Shown: in pieces, positions 19,552 through 28,157 of the stretch
Numbering within the stretch: the first letter of the stretch is position 1
Layout: each line of letters begins with the position of its first letter
The notes under the pieces: model-generated
Database searches by the model: none
What the model was told of the DNA's origin: nothing
The model's input: the letters and a program-made list of their open reading frames with translations, nothing else
Assembly: GCF_009765685.1 (NCBI RefSeq)
Contig: NZ_LMUY01000015.1
Coordinates: 295,728-345,935, forward strand
Length of the DNA: 50,208 bases
Reading direction: 5' to 3'
Source of the DNA: Acidisphaera sp. L21
GTDB lineage: Bacteria; Pseudomonadota; Alphaproteobacteria; Acetobacterales; Acetobacteraceae
Program-made: the position numbers and the translations under genes

Positions 19552-19800
19552 ATGACATCAGCTGAATCACGCATCGACGACCTTCTGATCGCGATGCCGG
19601 GCGCCGGCGAGTGGATGCTCGGTGTCGGCAAGCATTCCGTGCTGCTGGGCGAATTGCTTGATTCCGACACCGCCTTGATCGAGGAGCAGAGCATCGCAGA
19701 GGATGATGCCGACCTGCTGCCATGGAAGGTTCGGCTCACGGCGCAAGGTATCGTCGCGCGCATCCGGATCGTGAAGGCTCGCGGACGCCCAGACGCTTAG
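19552..19800 (+). CDS. Small orphan protein, paralogue of the gene at 45783-46040
   Basis: An 82-residue acidic protein. Its C-terminal half, from LLGELLDSDTALIEE through WKVRLTAQGIVARIRI, matches the protein at 45783-46040 (LNELLDDNSPMVEE and WLVRLTEQGIDARVRI). Two copies 26 kb apart with a preserved C-terminal block support a real protein family. A VRLTxQGIxARxRI strand pair suggests a compact alpha/beta fold. The stop overlaps the end of the converging kinase remnant. No known family was recognised. Confidence 0.65.
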   Translation: MTSAESRIDDLLIAMPGAGEWMLGVGKHSVLLGELLDSDTALIEEQSIAEDDADLLPWKVRLTAQGIVARIRIVKARGRPDA

Positions 19801-20690
19801 TGCTTCAGGATCGGGACGCTCACTTCGACACGCAATCCCGGTCTGCTGTCACCGTATGTCATTGCGCCAGCCGACTGGCCCACGAAGCCTGTCATGATGC
19901 GCGACCCGAAGCCGGGTTTCGGACCAACCTTACCGCCGCCCTTATCGGCCACCACCAGGATGAAATGCGTCCGGCCCTGCGTCAGCGATACTTCGATCGG
20001 GCCGGCCGATCCGGCATAGGCATATTTGTCGGCGTTGATCAGCAGTTCGTTCAGCACGAAGCCAAGCGGCACTGCACGGTCGGTCGAAATCTGCATCGGA
20101 GTCAATGTGAGCAGGAGGTTCCGCTTCCACTCCTCTCCCATGAAGGAGAACGTCTCCGCGCACAGCTCTTCGATGTATCGGGCTGCGTCGAGGAATTCGA
20201 CCTGGTTGCCAAGATATAGTCTGCGATGCACCAGCGCGACCGCGGTCAACCGGCGGCGCGCTTCCCCCAGCGCCGCCTGCAGGTCCCCATCCTCCGATTG
20301 CCGTGCTTGCACCGACAGAAAGCTGGAGACGAGCTGCAAGCTGTTCTGAACCCGCTGGTTCACCTCGGTGATCCGGAACTCCTTTTGCTGTAACAGGGAG
20401 TCCTTGTCCCGGAGCAGATCGGTGAGGCGGCGGTTTAGGTCGTTGATGCGCTGAACCTGCCGCACCTCTAGTCATGTTGCCCGCAGCCGCACGGCCGCTG
20501 CCAACTCGGCCGTCGACCAAGCCAGGGCGCGGCCGCGAACCGTCTGCGACCGATAACACACGGGGCCTTCAGTGACCTGCATCCGAGTGCCTCGGCAGGC
20601 GATCGTGCAGCTATACGCCAAGCGGGTGGGCGTCATAACGACTTCTTCAATGGGCCAGAACCGCGCCGCTACGGGCAACCTGGTATTGGC
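19797..20690 (-). pseudogene. Decayed 3' part of a bacteriophytochrome histidine kinase (PHY end plus HisKA_2/HWE-like kinase)
   Basis: From 20465 to 19797 the frame reads a 222-residue kinase module: DLLRDKDSLLQQKEF, RVQNSLQLVSSFLSVQAR, ARRRLTAVALVHRRLYLGNQ, LGFVLNELLINADKYAY and VVADKGGGK. The sequence just upstream in the same frame, VRGRALAWSTAELAAAVRLRAT, resembles the end of a phytochrome PHY domain but is separated from LEV by an in-frame TGA (20472-20474). Further up, pieces such as RFWPIEEVV and DRLPRHSDAGH resemble PHY but fall in different frames. In the H-box the expected NHRVKN/HHRVKN appears as NQRVQN, so the phospho-acceptor His is missing. PAS and GAF domains are absent. This is best read as a pseudogene; a residual HATPase protein from 20465 cannot be excluded. 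Confidence 0.7.
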
Positions 20691-20880
20691 ACCGGCGTTC
20701 AACCCGCTCACGGGGTGGAGTTGACGGCCGAAGCGGTTCACCCCCAGGGCGGGAGTTCGGCTGTGGTAGTTCAGCTATCGAAAAGATCGATGGCCGTCGC
20801 CTCCGTCGCCATGGGCATGCCTCTCGCGTCGGCGCATGGATAACTCGTATAAAGCCCGGCCATGAGCCCGGGGGGCCTTG

Positions 20881-21831
20881 CTACCGCGCCACCGCTATGC
20901 TGTAGCCGACCAAGCGGGCCAGCCGAACGCCGGACATCCAGGCGCTTTCCACCCTTGGTCCAGCCAGCCAGTCGCCGCAAGCGCCGAGCCCCAAATTGCT
21001 ATCCCATAGCGCGACATCGCCGGAATTGCCGGATTTTGCGTAACGCCACCGATGCGCGGTCGCGCTGAGCACGCCGGGCAAAATCGTTCCAACCCGTTGT
21101 GCGAACGCCGCGAGCAAGGCCGGGACAACTTCGCCGGGTGAGTCCTCAAGATGCGTCACAGACCAGGCGGTGCCTGCCTGGATGACCCATGCCTCCGGCC
21201 CGGTGCGACCAGGTTTGGACGAGTTCCGAGCCGCCCAACCAATGGCGCCGTCCTCCCGCGCGACATCTGCGGCGAAGTCGACCCCCGCGTCGAAGGCTGC
21301 CATCACCGTCCAGCACGGGCTTGCCGGGGTCTGGCGGGCGCGCGACGCCATGGCCGGTGCAATGTCATCCAGCAACGGCATCGCATTTTCGGATGGCACG
21401 GCCAGCAGGACAGCCTCGAACGTGTCCGCCGGAACTGCCTCGCCCTGCAACGCCCAACTGCCGGCGCTGCCCGACATGCTGTCCACCCGGGCGCCCCAGG
21501 TGACGTCGGCATCTTGCGCCAGGTGTTTCACCGGCGCGTTCATCGCCGGCGTCCCGACCCAGCATCCCGGGCCCGGCGCCGGCCATTCTGCCACCAGGCC
21601 AAGCTCGCGCCAGGCAAGAACCTGTTCGCGGAATCCGCTATCCCGTACAGTGAAGTATTGCGCCCCATGGTCGAAGCCTGCCTCGCCCATGGCAGTGGTG
21701 ACCCGGCGACTGGACATTCGTCCCCCCGGCCCGCGGCCCTTGTCGACCAGTCGGACCTGATGCCCGGCCTCAACTAACCCTCGTCCTGCGGCCAGACCTG
21801 CCAGTCCGGCCCCTATGATCGCAATCTTCAT
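20881..21831 (-). CDS. NAD(P)/FAD-dependent oxidoreductase (renalase/amine-oxidase-like)
   Basis: A 316-residue flavoprotein. It starts MKIAIIGAGLAGLAAGRGL, a Rossmann GxGxxG that binds FAD, then VDKGRGPGGRMSSRR and DHGAQYFTVRD, which are typical of the bacterial renalase-like group. The C-terminal FAD block reads LGACGDWLAGPRVESAWMSG. The ATG at 21831 is chosen because the GxGxxG strand begins directly after it. These enzymes oxidise reduced nicotinamide isomers or amines; the substrate here is not evident. It is divergent from the P-type ATPase gene, with an inverted repeat TGCCCCA/TGGGGGCA at 21848-21870 between them. Confidence 0.88.
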   Translation of the reverse strand: MKIAIIGAGLAGLAAGRGLVEAGHQVRLVDKGRGPGGRMSSRRVTTAMGEAGFDHGAQYFTVRDSGFREQVLAWRELGLVAEWPAPGPGCWVGTPAMNAPVKHLAQDADVTWGARVDSMSGSAGSWALQGEAVPADTFEAVLLAVPSENAMPLLDDIAPAMASRARQTPASPCWTVMAAFDAGVDFAADVAREDGAIGWAARNSSKPGRTGPEAWVIQAGTAWSVTHLEDSPGEVVPALLAAFAQRVGTILPGVLSATAHRWRYAKSGNSGDVALWDSNLGLGACGDWLAGPRVESAWMSGVRLARLVGYSIAVAR

Positions 21832-21948
21832 GCCCAGCTCGCTTGTTTGCCCCAAGACCACATGGGGGCAGTTGCACCCACGTCATCGCCGGCGTGGCGG
21901 GACATTCCGCTCCGAAACGCCAGACAAGTGACCAAGCTGGCGGCACCG

Positions 21949-21967
21949 TTACGTAATTGCCGATGCT
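21949..21967 (+). promoter_or_regulatory. Candidate operator A (TACGTA-type) upstream of the P-type ATPase
   Basis: The 19 bases TTACGTAATTGCCGATGCT agree at 16 positions with the site at 24374-24392 ahead of the malic enzyme gene. Both lie in the cluster that faces fixLJ, so a FixJ site is suggested (inference). The site ends only 33 bases before the annotated ATG, which is close for an activator site. Confidence 0.4.
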
Positions 21968-22000
21968 TACGGGACAGCCCGCGAGCGGCTAATCGCGCCT

Positions 22001-24352
22001 ATGCCAATACTCTCCCTCGCTGAGACGAAACCCACACCGGTTTTGCAGAGTGCCACCGGGCTGACCGAGGCGGAAGCCACGCGCCGGCTTGCCCAGTTCG
22101 GCACCAACACCATGCCCGACACCGTAGCCCGGCCCTGGCGCCGCGCGGTCGGGAAATTCTGGGCGCCCGTCCCGTGGATGCTGGAAGCCGCGATCGCGCT
22201 TGAGTTAGGCCTGGGCAAGTATTTCGAGGCCTCGGTCATTTTTGGCCTGCTCCTCTTCAACTCCATCATCGGACTGGTGCAGGAGGGTCGAGCGCAGCAA
22301 ACGCTGAAGGCGCTCAAATCCAGCCTCGCCATGAATGCGTTTGTGCTGCGGGATGGACAGTGGCGTGTGCTGCAAGCGGCACGGTTGGTGCCGGGCGACA
22401 CCGTCAAACTCTCGCTCGGCGGCGTGGTTGCCGCGGATGCCGATATCTCCGATGGGCAGGTTCTGGTTGACCAGTCGATGCTGACGGGTGAGTCGGTCCC
22501 GATCCAGGCGAACGCAGGGACTAGGGTCTACGCCGGGTCCCTCATCCGGCGCGGTGAGGCCATGGCTGTCGTTTCAACGACCGGCAGCCACACCAAATTC
22601 GGCCGTACGGCAGAACTCGTCGTGGCCGCCCACGTCACCAGTTCGCAGCAGACCGCCGTCGTCAAGGTGGTGCGAAACCTCATGGGCTTTGCCGGGTGCG
22701 CCATCGTCGTCATGGCGATCTATGCGTCAATCCTGCATCTGCCGTTCTCGGCAATCCTGCCGCTCGTGCTTACTGCGGTGCTTGGCTCCATTCCAGTCGC
22801 GTTGCCCGCCACGTTCACCCTGGCTGCGGCGATCGGCGCCAAGGCGCTCGCCAAGGTCGGAGTCTTGCCAACGCGGCTTTCCGCGGTCGACGAGGCGGGC
22901 ACGATGACGCTGCTATGCGTCGATAAAACCGGCACGCTGACCCAGAACCAATTGGCGGTGGCCGATGTTGAGGCGATGCCCGGGTTTGCCGCCGCGCAGG
23001 TGCTGGCTCTGGCCGCATTGGCAAGCTCGGAAGGCGGGCCGGATCCCGTTGATAGCGCGATCCGCACCGCGGCGGGAAAACCCAGTCCTGGCGCGCCGCG
23101 ATTGCTCAAGTTCACGCCGTTCGACCCGGCGATGAAAACGGCGGAGGCGCTGTTTTCCGACCAGTCTGGCGCCGAATGCCACGTCGTCAAAGGCGCCTTC
23201 GCCGCCGTCATCCGGCTTTGCGGCGCGCAATCGGTTGGCGCGGACCGGGCAGACAGCCTGGAACATCAGGGGTTCCGCGTCCTGGCCGTGGCGACCGGGC
23301 AGGGCAGCGCGCTCCAACTTGCAGGCCTCATCGCGCTGAGCGATCCGCCGCGACCAGACTCCGCGCCGCTGGTCCAGGCCTTGCGCGACCTTGGCATCCA
23401 AACCGTGATGGTCACGGGCGATGCGGCGAAAACCGCGGTAATCGTCGCCGAAGCCGTTGGCCTACCCGGATCGGTATGCCCCGCTAGCGCGTTTCCCAAG
23501 CAATTGCAGGCAAACACATTCGGAATTTTCGCCGGCGTCACGCCGGAGGACAAATATGACCTGGTCAAACTATTCCAGGCAGCGGGTGAGATTGTTGGCA
23601 TGTGCGGCGATGGCGCGAACGATGCGCCGCCTTTGCGCCAGGCGCACATAGGAATTGCAGTATCCACCGCCACCGATATCGCAAAATCCGCGGCTGGCAT
23701 GGTGCTGACGGCGCCCGGCCTGTCCGGCGTCATTGATGCTGTGCGGCAGGGGCGGATCACGTTTCAACGGATCCAGACGTACACCATCAATTCCATCACC
23801 AAAAAGATTGTGACGGTCTTCTTCCTGATTGCCGGGCTGGTCATGACGGGGCACGCGGTGCTGACGCCGCTGCTGATGGTGATCATCATGATCGCCGGCG
23901 ATTTCCTGGCGATGTCCTTGACGACCGATCACGTCCGGGCGTCGTCCAAGCCGAATGCCTGGAAGATCGGCAATTTGACGATCGCCGGAACGGCACTGGG
24001 TGTGTGTCTGCTGGCGTTTGGCTGCGGTGTTCTCGCCTTCGGAACATTCGTCCTGCGGCTCCCGCTCACCGCGTTGCAAACGCTCTCGTTCATCACGCTG
24101 GTCTTTGGCAGCCAGGCGATGATTTACGCCATCCGTGGACGCCCCCGCCTATGGAGCCTGCGTCCCAGCCTGGCACTGGCGATTTCATCCGTGGTCGATA
24201 TCGCGGCCGCATCGATACTGGCCGTCACCGGCATTGCCATGGCCCCCCTATCCGCAGTGTTGGTCGTGGGCGTGTTGGGTGCGGCGTGTGGTCTGGCACT
24301 GTGCCTGGATCTGTTGAAACACTCAGTGTTTGCTCGCCTCGGCGTCGACTGA
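22001..24352 (+). CDS. Plasma-membrane proton-efflux P-type ATPase (P3A)
   Basis: A 783-residue ion pump. It follows the P3A order: N-terminal GLTEAEATRRLAQFG, actuator motif VDQSMLTGESVP, helix M4 with GSIPVALPATFTLAAAIGAKALA, phosphorylation site CVDKTGTLTQNQ (Asp about 308), nucleotide-binding KGAFAAVI, and the hinge MCGDGANDAPPLRQAHIGIAV (about 533-550) followed by C-terminal helices. Such pumps use ATP to export protons and are known from acid-exposed microbes as well as plants and fungi. The start lies soon after candidate operator A. It opens the gene series that continues with malic enzyme, so a role in acid or low-oxygen survival is likely. Confidence 0.92.
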   Translation: MPILSLAETKPTPVLQSATGLTEAEATRRLAQFGTNTMPDTVARPWRRAVGKFWAPVPWMLEAAIALELGLGKYFEASVIFGLLLFNSIIGLVQEGRAQQTLKALKSSLAMNAFVLRDGQWRVLQAARLVPGDTVKLSLGGVVAADADISDGQVLVDQSMLTGESVPIQANAGTRVYAGSLIRRGEAMAVVSTTGSHTKFGRTAELVVAAHVTSSQQTAVVKVVRNLMGFAGCAIVVMAIYASILHLPFSAILPLVLTAVLGSIPVALPATFTLAAAIGAKALAKVGVLPTRLSAVDEAGTMTLLCVDKTGTLTQNQLAVADVEAMPGFAAAQVLALAALASSEGGPDPVDSAIRTAAGKPSPGAPRLLKFTPFDPAMKTAEALFSDQSGAECHVVKGAFAAVIRLCGAQSVGADRADSLEHQGFRVLAVATGQGSALQLAGLIALSDPPRPDSAPLVQALRDLGIQTVMVTGDAAKTAVIVAEAVGLPGSVCPASAFPKQLQANTFGIFAGVTPEDKYDLVKLFQAAGEIVGMCGDGANDAPPLRQAHIGIAVSTATDIAKSAAGMVLTAPGLSGVIDAVRQGRITFQRIQTYTINSITKKIVTVFFLIAGLVMTGHAVLTPLLMVIIMIAGDFLAMSLTTDHVRASSKPNAWKIGNLTIAGTALGVCLLAFGCGVLAFGTFVLRLPLTALQTLSFITLVFGSQAMIYAIRGRPRLWSLRPSLALAISSVVDIAAASILAVTGIAMAPLSAVLVVGVLGAACGLALCLDLLKHSVFARLGVD

Positions 24353-24373
24353 GCGACAGAGCAGCAAACGGTT

Positions 24374-24392
24374 TTACGTATTTTCCGATTCT
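24374..24392 (+). promoter_or_regulatory. Candidate operator B (TACGTA-type) upstream of the malic enzyme gene
   Basis: TTACGTATTTTCCGATTCT lies 100 bases before the malic-enzyme ATG and shares 16 of 19 bases with operator A. The distance leaves room for a promoter and leader, fitting an activator site. Binding by FixJ is inferred from position only. Confidence 0.45.
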
Positions 24393-24491
24393 ATCGTCGG
24401 CGCTGCTTCGCGGCGAGAACACTCTTACAGACGCCGCCGACTGCCTTGCAAAACCACCGGTGCCCTCACCGGCTTGATCTTGGAGAAAATC

Positions 24492-26171
24492 ATGGACCAG
24501 CTCGTAAAAGCCTCTGCGAATGCCGAACATGGGCTCGGTCTTCTCAACGATCACGTCCTGACGCACGGCACGGCCTTCACAGTTGCGGAGCGTCGCCAGC
24601 ATGGCCTGGAAGGCTTGCTGCCGCATGCGGTCGAAACGCTGGAGCGCCAGGCCGAGCGCGTCGAACAGCAACTCGCCGTCATGCAAACCGATCTCGATCG
24701 CTACATCTACCTTATCGATCTGGCCGACCGGAACGAGACGTTGTTCTACCACGTCGTCATGTCGGACCCGGCGCGCTTCATCCCCGTGCTGTACGATCCG
24801 ACCATCGCGGAAGCCTGCCTGAAGTTCGGCCACATTTATCGGCGCGCCCGCGGCATGTACATCACGCGGGACATGAAGGGCCGTATGGCCGAGGTGCTGC
24901 GCAACTGGCCGGTGGCCGATGTCCGCGTCATCTGCGTGTCGACCGGCGGCCGGATATTGGGCCTGGGTGATATCGGCGCCAACGGCATGGGTATTCCCAT
25001 CGGCAAGCTGCAACTCTATACCGCCTGCGCCGGCGTCCCGCCTGACAGCCTGCTGCCAGTGTTGTTCGATATCGGCACCACGAACGCAGCATTGCGGGCA
25101 GATCCGCTCTATCTCGGTATTCGCGACGTACCGCCGACCGAGGCCGAGCTGGACGAATTGGTTGAGGAATTCGTGCAGGCAGTTCAGACCGTGTTCCCCC
25201 AGTGCCTGCTGCATTTCGAAGATTGGAAGGGCACGGACGCGATCCGGATCCTGGCGCGCTACAAGGACAAGATCCTGTGTCACGACGACGACATTCAGGG
25301 CACCGGCGCTATCGTTTTGGCCGGCCTCACCACCGCGCTGCAAATACTGAATGCACAGATCACCGACCAGAAGGTGTTCTTCCTCGGTGCAGGCTCGGCT
25401 GCGATCGGAATCGCCGACCTGATCATGTCCGCCATGCGCGTCAATGGTCTGACGGATGCCGAGGCGCGCAGCCAGATCATGATGTTCGACACCCAAGGCG
25501 TAGTGGTGACCGACCGCGCTGGGCTCGCAGCCCAGAAGCGACCCTTCGCGCATAAGATGGCCGCCACCAAGCCGTTCAATCATCTAGACGTCGCGAACGA
25601 GTCGCCCCAAATCGTCGCCGCGATCGAGGCATTCAAGCCTACGATGCTCATCGGCGTCAGCACCGTGCAGAACCTCTTCACCCGGCATATTGTCGAAACG
25701 ATGAGCCGGCTCAACAAACGGCCGATCCTATTCTCGCTCTCCAATCCGACTGAGAAGACCGAGTGCCTGCCGCAGGACGCCTATGCGTGGTCGAAAGGCC
25801 AGGTGCTCTATGCGGCAGGTGTGCAGTTCCCGGACGTGACCATCGATGGCAAAACGTTCCATCCGGGGCAGGCGAATAATTTCTACATCTACCCGGCAAT
25901 CGGGCTGGCCGTGCATGCCGCGCGGCCGAAGCTGCTGACCGACGAATGCTTCATTGTCGCCGCGCAGGCCATGGCAGACCAGGTCAGCGATGATCTGCGG
26001 GCGATGGGCCGGTTGTTCCCGAGCCAGTCTAATATCCTGGAAACGGAAGTGACGACGGCCGTTCGTGTTGCGGAGTTCATGTTCGACAAAGGCCTCGCCC
26101 AGGTCGAACGCCCTGCGGACATCCGCGCGTGGATCGAGGCGCAACTCTACACGCCGACCTACGCCCGGTAA
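24492..26171 (+). CDS. maeA: NAD-type malic enzyme (malate dehydrogenase, oxaloacetate-decarboxylating)
   Basis: A 559-residue enzyme converting malate to pyruvate and CO2 with reduction of NAD(P). The ATG at 24492 has GGAGAAAATC just upstream; upstream in-frame codons are non-homologous. Signatures: YDPTIAEACLKFGHIY and ARGMYIT (catalytic Tyr region), LGDIGANGMGIPIGKLQLYT, DIGTTN, the metal-binding HFEDWKG with CHDDDIQGTGAIVLAG, the Rossmann motif FLGAGSAAIGIADL and ALSNPTEKTEC-like FSLSNPTEKTEC. The ~560-residue length fits the SfcA/MaeA group rather than the phosphotransacetylase-fused MaeB type. The next gene is an AEC carrier, recalling malolactic-type malic enzyme/malate permease pairs. 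Confidence 0.95.
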   Translation: MDQLVKASANAEHGLGLLNDHVLTHGTAFTVAERRQHGLEGLLPHAVETLERQAERVEQQLAVMQTDLDRYIYLIDLADRNETLFYHVVMSDPARFIPVLYDPTIAEACLKFGHIYRRARGMYITRDMKGRMAEVLRNWPVADVRVICVSTGGRILGLGDIGANGMGIPIGKLQLYTACAGVPPDSLLPVLFDIGTTNAALRADPLYLGIRDVPPTEAELDELVEEFVQAVQTVFPQCLLHFEDWKGTDAIRILARYKDKILCHDDDIQGTGAIVLAGLTTALQILNAQITDQKVFFLGAGSAAIGIADLIMSAMRVNGLTDAEARSQIMMFDTQGVVVTDRAGLAAQKRPFAHKMAATKPFNHLDVANESPQIVAAIEAFKPTMLIGVSTVQNLFTRHIVETMSRLNKRPILFSLSNPTEKTECLPQDAYAWSKGQVLYAAGVQFPDVTIDGKTFHPGQANNFYIYPAIGLAVHAARPKLLTDECFIVAAQAMADQVSDDLRAMGRLFPSQSNILETEVTTAVRVAEFMFDKGLAQVERPADIRAWIEAQLYTPTYAR

Positions 26172-26184
26172 CACGCCATGGCGG

Positions 26185-26210
26185 CTCGCTGGCACGCAAG
26201 TGCCGGCGAG
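26185..26210 (+). other. Intergenic stem-loop between malic enzyme and carrier genes
   Basis: CTCGCTGGCAC (26185-26195) pairs with GTGCCGGCGAG (26200-26210) with one G-U pair around a GCAA tetraloop. It lies 14 bases after the malic-enzyme stop without a T-tract, so it may be an mRNA stabiliser or processing element inside the transcript. Confidence 0.45.
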
Positions 26211-26246
26211 GGTGCCCGAACCCACTTGCATCCTTCAGGAGTTCGC

Positions 26247-27188
26247 ATGTCATCCCTGTCGATGATTGTTCAGGCGCTCGTACCAGTGGCGTTCGTGATC
26301 ATACTCGGCCTACTCGCGGGCCGCCTCGGGCTCGTCAAGTCGACACAAAGCGCCGTGCTTGCCACGCTTGCGCTGGATTTTTGCCTGCCCGCGCTGCTAT
26401 TCACCGCAACGGCCAAGCTGACTCTGCCCGAACTTGAGAACTGGCAGTTCTTCGTAGGAATTGCTGCAGGGTTACTCAGCGTCTACCTGATCGCGCTGGC
26501 GATCTCCCTGGTTGCATTTCGCAAGCCGGTTGCGGCAAGTGCGCTACAGGCGCTCAACAGTGCGTTTCCCAATATGGCGTTCATGGGTGTACCGGTACTG
26601 ATTGCCGTGATTGGCACATCGGCGATGCTGTCGGTGGTCATTGGCAATTTGATCTCCAGTTTTCTGCTACTGCCCCTGACGCTCACGCTGCTTGAGGCCG
26701 GTAAGCCAAGGCAGAAGGATGCCAGCCGGGGCGCGGTCATTTGGACCTCCGTGTTGGGTGCCATCAAGCAGCCGCTGGTTTGGGCGCCTCTCGCGGGCAT
26801 TGCCTTTGCGTTGATCCAATTTCCGCTGCCTGAGTTTGTGGCAAAATCATTCAACCTGATTGGCGTCGCAACATCTGGCGTGGCGCTGTTTGCGCTTGGC
26901 CTGGTCCTCAGCGGGCAGAAATTCAGCATCGGGTGGGCGGCGCTGCTGAACGTGTTCTGCAAGGTCGCGCTGCAGCCGGCCGTCATGTTGGGGTTTGCCG
27001 TATTATTCAATGTCGTCGGCGTCTACCGGCGCGAGATGATCTTGCTGGCAGCCCTGCCCACGGCCTCGATGACGGCGATGTTCGCGGTGGAATACGACGT
27101 CTACGTCGCTGAATCGGACGCCACGATCCTGCTCAGCACGATCATATCGATCGCGACGCTCGGCATCCTCATCGGTGTCACGGCCTAG
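26247..27188 (+). CDS. AEC family transporter (malate/malonate permease-like)
   Basis: A 313-residue carrier of the auxin-efflux-carrier family with about ten helices. It begins MSSLSMIVQALVPVAFVIILG; an AGGAG site six bases before the ATG decides this start. Family hallmarks are LALDFCLPALLFTATAKL in the second helix pair, NSAFPNMAFMGVPVL and the second inverted half LFALGLVLSGQKF with ALPTASMTAMFAVEYD near the end. AEC members move malate, malonate or other carboxylates, and the preceding malic-enzyme gene suggests malate entry or malate/lactate-type exchange. Substrate is inferred from context. Confidence 0.88.
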   Translation: MSSLSMIVQALVPVAFVIILGLLAGRLGLVKSTQSAVLATLALDFCLPALLFTATAKLTLPELENWQFFVGIAAGLLSVYLIALAISLVAFRKPVAASALQALNSAFPNMAFMGVPVLIAVIGTSAMLSVVIGNLISSFLLLPLTLTLLEAGKPRQKDASRGAVIWTSVLGAIKQPLVWAPLAGIAFALIQFPLPEFVAKSFNLIGVATSGVALFALGLVLSGQKFSIGWAALLNVFCKVALQPAVMLGFAVLFNVVGVYRREMILLAALPTASMTAMFAVEYDVYVAESDATILLSTIISIATLGILIGVTA

Positions 27189-27232
27189 CCTCGGCCTACT
27201 CATCCTCACCGCAAAACCTGGAGCAAAACGCC

Positions 27233-28063
27233 ATGACCTACACAAGCCTGATGGTGCATCTGGACCTTGGCCAATCGAATGAAAATCTGCTTCGGGTGAC
27301 TGCCGATCTGGCGGAGCAGTTTGGTGCCAGCGTCATCGGCATCGCCGCCTGCCAGCCCATGATGATCTACGGCAGCGACGGCTACATCGCCGGTGAGGCG
27401 ATCGAGCAAGATCGCTCCACGATGGAGATGCAGACCCGTGCGGTGGAAACGGCGTTTCGTGCCGCCATGAAGGGGCGTGTTGCCAATTTGCAATGGCGTT
27501 CCACGATTGGCTACGACTCCCTGTCCGACTTCATCGCCGCGCAAGCCCGGGCCGCCGACCTGCTGCTGATCGCGCCGGAACCGCGTGAATCAGTGTTTGA
27601 TTCCGGTCGCCGTGTCGCACTGGGCGATCTGGTCATGCAAATCGGCCGCCCCGTCATGGTCATACCGCCATCCGCGATCAAGCTCGATTTGGATCAGGTC
27701 GTAGTCGGATGGAAGGACACTACCGAAACTCGGCGTGCCGTGCAGGACGCCTTGCCCCTGCTGCGCCAGGCTGGGCGCGTGACGGTTGTCGAGGTCACCC
27801 GGCCGGAGGATCTGGCGCTCGCGCAGGAGCATTTGCGCGACGTCGCCAGTTGGCTGAGTGGCCACGGCGTCAACGCGGATGTGGCAACCCCACAATCCGC
27901 CGAGGATGGGCGCCATATCCTGAACAGCTTCGCCGGTGAGAAACACGCGGGGCTCATGGTCACTGGCGCATACGGCCATAACCGGGTTCGCGAATGGGTG
28001 CTGGGTGGCGTCACCCGCGACATCCTGCTGCACCCCACTCGCTGTTCGTTCTTGTCGCACTAG
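27233..28063 (+). CDS. Tandem universal stress protein (UspA family)
   Basis: A 276-residue protein made of two Usp folds. The first (1-145) starts YTSLMVHLDLG and ends RPVMVIPPS; the second starts DQVVVGWKDTTETRRAV and ends GAYGHNRVREWVLGGVTRDIL, which resembles the ATP-binding GxxGxn(9)G[ST] loop although the last position here is LGGVTR. The first half lacks a clear nucleotide loop. Such tandem proteins are induced in stress and oxygen limitation. It lies 44 bases after the carrier gene in the same direction. Confidence 0.88.
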   Translation: MTYTSLMVHLDLGQSNENLLRVTADLAEQFGASVIGIAACQPMMIYGSDGYIAGEAIEQDRSTMEMQTRAVETAFRAAMKGRVANLQWRSTIGYDSLSDFIAAQARAADLLLIAPEPRESVFDSGRRVALGDLVMQIGRPVMVIPPSAIKLDLDQVVVGWKDTTETRRAVQDALPLLRQAGRVTVVEVTRPEDLALAQEHLRDVASWLSGHGVNADVATPQSAEDGRHILNSFAGEKHAGLMVTGAYGHNRVREWVLGGVTRDILLHPTRCSFLSH

Positions 28064-28068
28064 CCGGC

Positions 28069-28104
28069 GCCGGGCCGAGTACTAACCGCAATTGCTGGCC
28101 CGGC
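28069..28104 (+). other. Inverted repeat downstream of the universal stress gene
   Basis: GCCGGGCC (28069-28076) and GGCCCGGC (28097-28104) can pair around a 20-base loop in the 94-base gap before the BON gene. No T-tract follows. It could attenuate read-through or stabilise the upstream transcript. Confidence 0.35.
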
Positions 28105-28157
28105 TGAATACTTCTCTATTCCTGCGTGCGAATGACGCAGCAAAAAGCGAGGCCACC

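Noticed and set aside
24225-25583. Minus-strand frame opposite malic enzyme
   Set aside because: No motif; the plus strand is fully explained by the malic-enzyme signatures.
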